Part shown: piece after piece, positions 6,575 through 9,487 of the stretch | Position numbering within the stretch: position 1 is the stretch's first letter | Layout of the letters: every line of letters begins with the position of its first letter | Source of the DNA: Desulfobacteraceae bacterium | GTDB taxonomy: Bacteria > Desulfobacterota > DSM-4660 > Desulfatiglandales > Desulfatiglandaceae | Length of the DNA stretch: 9,487 bases | Direction: 5' to 3' | Assembly: GCA_030642205.1 (NCBI GenBank) | Contig: DAOWOF010000073.1 | Location: 1-9,487, forward strand | Notes under the pieces: model-generated | Databases searched by the model: none | The model's input: the letters and a program-made list of their open reading frames with translations, nothing else | What the model was told of the DNA's origin: nothing | Translations under genes and position numbers: made by a program

Positions 6575-7912
6575 ATGGAAAACCTTAAAATACTCAAGGA
6601 GAGAAAGGATCAGATATACCAAAAGGGTTCAGAATCCTTTGAGATGTCGTGTGAAAAAAACAGTCTGGCTGGTTCTATCAGCCAAAGGGCTTGTGTCTTT
6701 TGCGGCTCAAGGGTGGTACTTTATCCCATCGCGGATGCCCTGCATCTGATCCATGGGCCTATTGGCTGTGCTGCTTATACATGGGATATCAGGGGGGCAT
6801 TGTCATCAGGCCCTCAGCTGCACCGGTTTAGTTTTTCAACAGATCTGTCTGAGTCAGATATTATTTTTGGCGGTGAAAAAAAGTTATATGCGGCACTTGA
6901 CGAGCTGATCGATATTCACAAACCCAAGGCTGCTTTTGTTTATGCAACCTGTATTATCGGGATTATCGGCGACGATATTGATGCTGTTTGCCGAAAGGTA
7001 TCACAGGAAAAGGGGATTCCGGTTATAGCTGTTCATTCAGAGGGTTTTAAAGGTACCAAAAAAGATGGTTATGCGGCTGCCTGTAATGCTTTAGCCCTGC
7101 TTGTAGGACAGGGAGAAATCAGCAAAATCGGTCCCTTGAGCCTTAATATAATGGGAGAATTCAATATCGCAGGCGAGGCCTGGAGCATAAAAGAATATTA
7201 TCAGAAAATGGGTCTGGAGGTCGTCTCCATTTTTACAGGAGATGGCCGGATTCATGATATAAAAAAGTCTCATGGAGCCTCTCTTAATGTAGTCCAATGT
7301 TCAGGCTCAATGTTGACCCTCGCTAATCATATGGAGGAGAAGTATGGCATTCCCTATATCAGGGTGTCATATTTCGGCATAGAAGATATGTCAAAGGCGC
7401 TCTATGATGTGGCCGATTTTTTTAATGAAGATCCATCTGTTATGAATCGCGCGAAAGAAATTGTGAAGCAGGAGATCAATGCCATTTACCCTCAGCTAAA
7501 AAAATATAAAAAGGCGCTTGAGGGACGACGGGCTGCCATTTATGTAGGCGGTGCCTTTAAGGCTTTTTCAATGATCAAGGCCTTGAGATCCATAGGCATG
7601 AGTGTGGTTCTGGCTGGTTCCCAGACTGGCAAGCAGGAGGATTATGAATGTTTAAGAGATATGTGTGATGATGGCACAATCATTGTGGATGATGCCAATC
7701 CCCTTGAACTTTCAAAATATTGTCTGGAAAAAAAGGTGGATCTTTTTGTAGGCGGTGTCAAGGAACGGCCGATGGCCTATAAACTGGGGATTGGTTTTTG
7801 TGACCATAACCATGAAAGGAAGATCTCTCTGGCAGGCTATGACGGGATGCTCAATTTTGCCAGGGAAGTCTATTCTTCGGTTAAAAGCCCTGTATGGGAC
7901 TTGATGCCTTGA
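6575..7912 (+). CDS. nifE: FeMo-cofactor scaffold protein NifE
   Basis: NifE pairs with NifN as the scaffold on which the NifB-derived iron-sulfur precursor gains molybdenum and homocitrate before transfer to NifDK. The 445-residue protein is a NifD paralogue. Cysteines matching P-cluster positions are Cys40 (SQRACVFCG), Cys65 (HGPIGCAAYTW) and Cys126 (ATCIIGIIGDD), and Cys242 (VVQCSGSM) lies where NifD has its cofactor cysteine. Extra cysteines are at 26 and 43. The C-terminal part, with KERPMAYKLGIGF and then AGYDGMLNFAREV, is NifE-like and lacks the NifD HSYD motif. The NifD-specific extra segment is absent. AAGGA (6559-6563) lies 11 bases before the ATG, a rather long spacing; the gap from nifK is 28 bases. 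Confidence 0.95.
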   Translation: MENLKILKERKDQIYQKGSESFEMSCEKNSLAGSISQRACVFCGSRVVLYPIADALHLIHGPIGCAAYTWDIRGALSSGPQLHRFSFSTDLSESDIIFGGEKKLYAALDELIDIHKPKAAFVYATCIIGIIGDDIDAVCRKVSQEKGIPVIAVHSEGFKGTKKDGYAAACNALALLVGQGEISKIGPLSLNIMGEFNIAGEAWSIKEYYQKMGLEVVSIFTGDGRIHDIKKSHGASLNVVQCSGSMLTLANHMEEKYGIPYIRVSYFGIEDMSKALYDVADFFNEDPSVMNRAKEIVKQEINAIYPQLKKYKKALEGRRAAIYVGGAFKAFSMIKALRSIGMSVVLAGSQTGKQEDYECLRDMCDDGTIIVDDANPLELSKYCLEKKVDLFVGGVKERPMAYKLGIGFCDHNHERKISLAGYDGMLNFAREVYSSVKSPVWDLMP

Positions 7913-7945
7913 AATCTGTCCTGAAAGCATAAAAGGTTTATGATA

Positions 7946-9310
7946 ATGAAAGCACAGAAAAAGGAAAATTATACTGCTACAACAAATGCCTGCAAGCTTT
8001 GTTCTCCGCTGGGTGCTTCTTTGGTATTTCGTGGTCTGAAACGATCTATTCCTTTGCTACATGGATCCCAGGGCTGCTCTACTTATATCAGACGATATCT
8101 AATCAGCCATTTTAATGAACCTGTTGATATTGCCTGTTCCAATTTTACTGAAGAGACAGCTGTTTTTGGCGGGGGGGCTAATCTCAAGTTGGCCCTTGAT
8201 AATATAATTACTCAGTATAAGCCGGATATTATCGGAATTGCGACAACCTGTCTTAGTGAAACTATTGGTGATGATGTACCTCTTATCCTTGCTAATTATA
8301 ATAATGAAAAATGGGCACATGAGGCTCCTGCTATTATTCCTGTAAGCACTCCAAGTTATTCCGGCTCTCATATGGATGGTTTTCATTTGTCGGTTATGGC
8401 AACGGTGGAAACTCTGGTTAAGAAAAAAGAGCCCCTGGGGGATCAGATCAATCTTTTTCCCGGGATGTTATCACCCGCAGATTACAGGCATCTGAGAGAA
8501 ATTATATCCGATTTCGGTCTGGATTTAATAATGCTGCCTGATTATTCTCAGACATTGGACGGGCCTTTATGGTCTGAGTATCAGAAAATACCTGAAGGAG
8601 GAACAACCATTAAAGACATAAAATCCATGGGGACAGCCCGCGGCAGCATTGAATTTGGCAGGGTTCTGGCCTGGCAGGACAGCGCCGGGAAATTATTACA
8701 GGATAGATTTGATGTTACCTGCCACAGCCCTGGATTACCAATTGGCATCAAGGAGACAGATCGATTTTTCAAGGTATTGGAACGCTTGTCAGGAAGATCA
8801 ATGCCGGAAAAATACAAAGAAGAAAGAGGCCGCCTGCTGGACTCTTATGCCGATGGTCATAAATATGTCTTTGAGGCACGCGCTGTTGTTTATGGAGAAG
8901 AAGATCTGGTGATCGGGATGGCCTCTTTTCTTCATGAGATTGGTATAATTCCTGTTATTTGCGCTTCCGGTGGAAAAAGCGGATATATGCAAAGGGAAAT
9001 CTCCAGGATAATTCCCGAGGCTGCTTCTCTGGGGATAAAGGTCTTGAGCGGTGTTGATTTTGAGCTTATAGCCAAAGAGGCAAGGAAGGCCGATCCTGAT
9101 TTTCTGATTGGCAATAGTAAAGGCTATAAGTTGGCATGCGAAATCAAAAGGCCCCTGATTCGAATCGGCTTTCCTGTCCATGACAGACTTGGCGGGGCAA
9201 GGATAGTTCATGTGGGCTATCGTGGAGCTCAACAACTATTTGATATTATCTCTAATCTTATTATTGAAAAAAAACAGGATTCTTCTCCTGTTGGATATAC
9301 GTATATGTAA
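7946..9310 (+). CDS. nifN: FeMo-cofactor scaffold protein NifN
   Basis: NifK paralogue that forms the NifEN scaffold. Two ATGs are possible, at 7940 and 7946; AAAAGG (7931-7936) is 3 bases from the first and 9 from the second, so I prefer 7946, giving 454 residues. Counting from there, Cys19 (CKLCSPLGA), Cys44 (HGSQGCSTYI) and Cys102 (TTCLSETIGDD) match all three NifK P-cluster ligands; as I recall it, Azotobacter NifN keeps only the middle one. Cys16 is an additional cysteine. STPSYSGSHMDGFH is the counterpart of the NifK serine region, and the end (HVGYRGAQQLFDII) is also NifK-like. Position after nifE, in a cluster that already has nifK, decides for NifN over a second NifK. It is the last gene in the window, and nifB or other biosynthesis genes may follow outside. 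Confidence 0.93.
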   Translation: MKAQKKENYTATTNACKLCSPLGASLVFRGLKRSIPLLHGSQGCSTYIRRYLISHFNEPVDIACSNFTEETAVFGGGANLKLALDNIITQYKPDIIGIATTCLSETIGDDVPLILANYNNEKWAHEAPAIIPVSTPSYSGSHMDGFHLSVMATVETLVKKKEPLGDQINLFPGMLSPADYRHLREIISDFGLDLIMLPDYSQTLDGPLWSEYQKIPEGGTTIKDIKSMGTARGSIEFGRVLAWQDSAGKLLQDRFDVTCHSPGLPIGIKETDRFFKVLERLSGRSMPEKYKEERGRLLDSYADGHKYVFEARAVVYGEEDLVIGMASFLHEIGIIPVICASGGKSGYMQREISRIIPEAASLGIKVLSGVDFELIAKEARKADPDFLIGNSKGYKLACEIKRPLIRIGFPVHDRLGGARIVHVGYRGAQQLFDIISNLIIEKKQDSSPVGYTYM

Positions 9311-9487
9311 AAATCGAGTAACTATTCAGCGAATATCCACCGCAACACTAATCTGATTAAACCATGAAAAACTCACGGATAAGAGGTCGTAAAGAAAGAA
9401 CCCGTTAAATATAAACATGTATAATGATACACTAGGAAATTCTACAAATAGATTCAGCCCTGATGGGTTCTTTCTTAACGATCTCTA
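9311..9487. other. Non-coding stretch after nifN
   Basis: I see no gene here. No strong terminator directly follows nifN, so the operon may continue beyond the window. The only clear structure is the inverted repeat at 9382-9486. Between the arms the sequence is AT-rich, with a TATAAT at 9420-9425 lacking a good -35 partner, and a weak hairpin (CCC-TGAT-GGG, 9458-9467) followed by a pyrimidine-rich run. Confidence 0.6.
9382..9486. repeat. 22-base inverted repeat enclosing 61 bases
   Basis: Arm 9382-9403 and the reverse complement of arm 9465-9486 agree at 20 of 22 positions; the inner 12 bases, AAGAAAGAACCC, are identical. Together they could form a long stem with a 61-base loop, or be the terminal repeats of a small 105-base non-autonomous mobile element (MITE). 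The right arm ends one base before the window edge, so flanking duplications cannot be judged. An RNA processing or attenuation stem behind nifN is another possibility. Confidence 0.55.

Noticed and set aside
9364..9408. Small + strand frame of 14 codons after nifN
   Set aside because: No ribosome-binding site, and it overlaps the left arm of the inverted repeat.
9420..9425. TATAAT as a promoter -10 box for a gene beyond the right edge
   Set aside because: No -35 element at suitable distance, and such words are common in AT-rich DNA.

Overview
The window carries a molybdenum-nitrogenase gene cluster in the order nifH-nifI1-nifI2-nifD-nifK-nifE-nifN, all on the + strand (1868-9310). Divergent from it, at the left edge, is the 5' part of a PilM-like type IV pilus assembly gene on the - strand (1-1376). 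That gene runs off the window and opens with TTG.

Organism: strong Shine-Dalgarno sequences (GAGGAGG before nifH, AGAGGA before the pil gene) and a type IV pilus gene indicate a bacterium. NifI1/NifI2 genes between nifH and nifD, a NifD with an extra segment of about 55-60 residues, and a NifK without the long N-terminal extension are the hallmarks of the anaerobe-type (cluster II/III) nitrogenases of sulfate reducers, clostridia, green sulfur bacteria and methanogens. With the moderately AT-rich composition and a PilM-type pilus gene, a Desulfobacterota-like anaerobe is my best guess. This is inference; no phylogeny was run.

Layout: 1-1376 partial pilM-like gene (-). 1377-1867 is a 491-base divergent intergenic region with a sigma-54-like element overlapping an AT-rich palindrome about 50-75 bases before nifH, a second small palindrome at 1676-1699, short repeated words, and a GTCCCCGTCCC-type motif near 1511. 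1868-9310 is one tightly packed transcription unit: gaps are 12 to 55 bases, and nifI1/nifI2 overlap by ATGA. 9311-9487 has no gene but holds a 22-base inverted repeat (20/22 matching) that ends one base before the window edge.

How the genes work together: NifH (Fe protein) passes electrons with ATP hydrolysis to NifDK (MoFe protein), which reduces N2 at the FeMo-cofactor. NifEN is the scaffold on which the cofactor precursor matures. NifI1/NifI2 are PII-type proteins that switch NifDK off when fixed nitrogen is plentiful. All metal ligands expected in NifH, NifD and NifK are present, so the system looks intact. nifB, nifV, nifA and draT/draG are not in the window. I see no wholly new system here. 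The items most worth a second look are the degenerate actin-like motifs in the pil protein, the three-cysteine NifN, the nifH promoter region, and the inverted repeat at the right edge.
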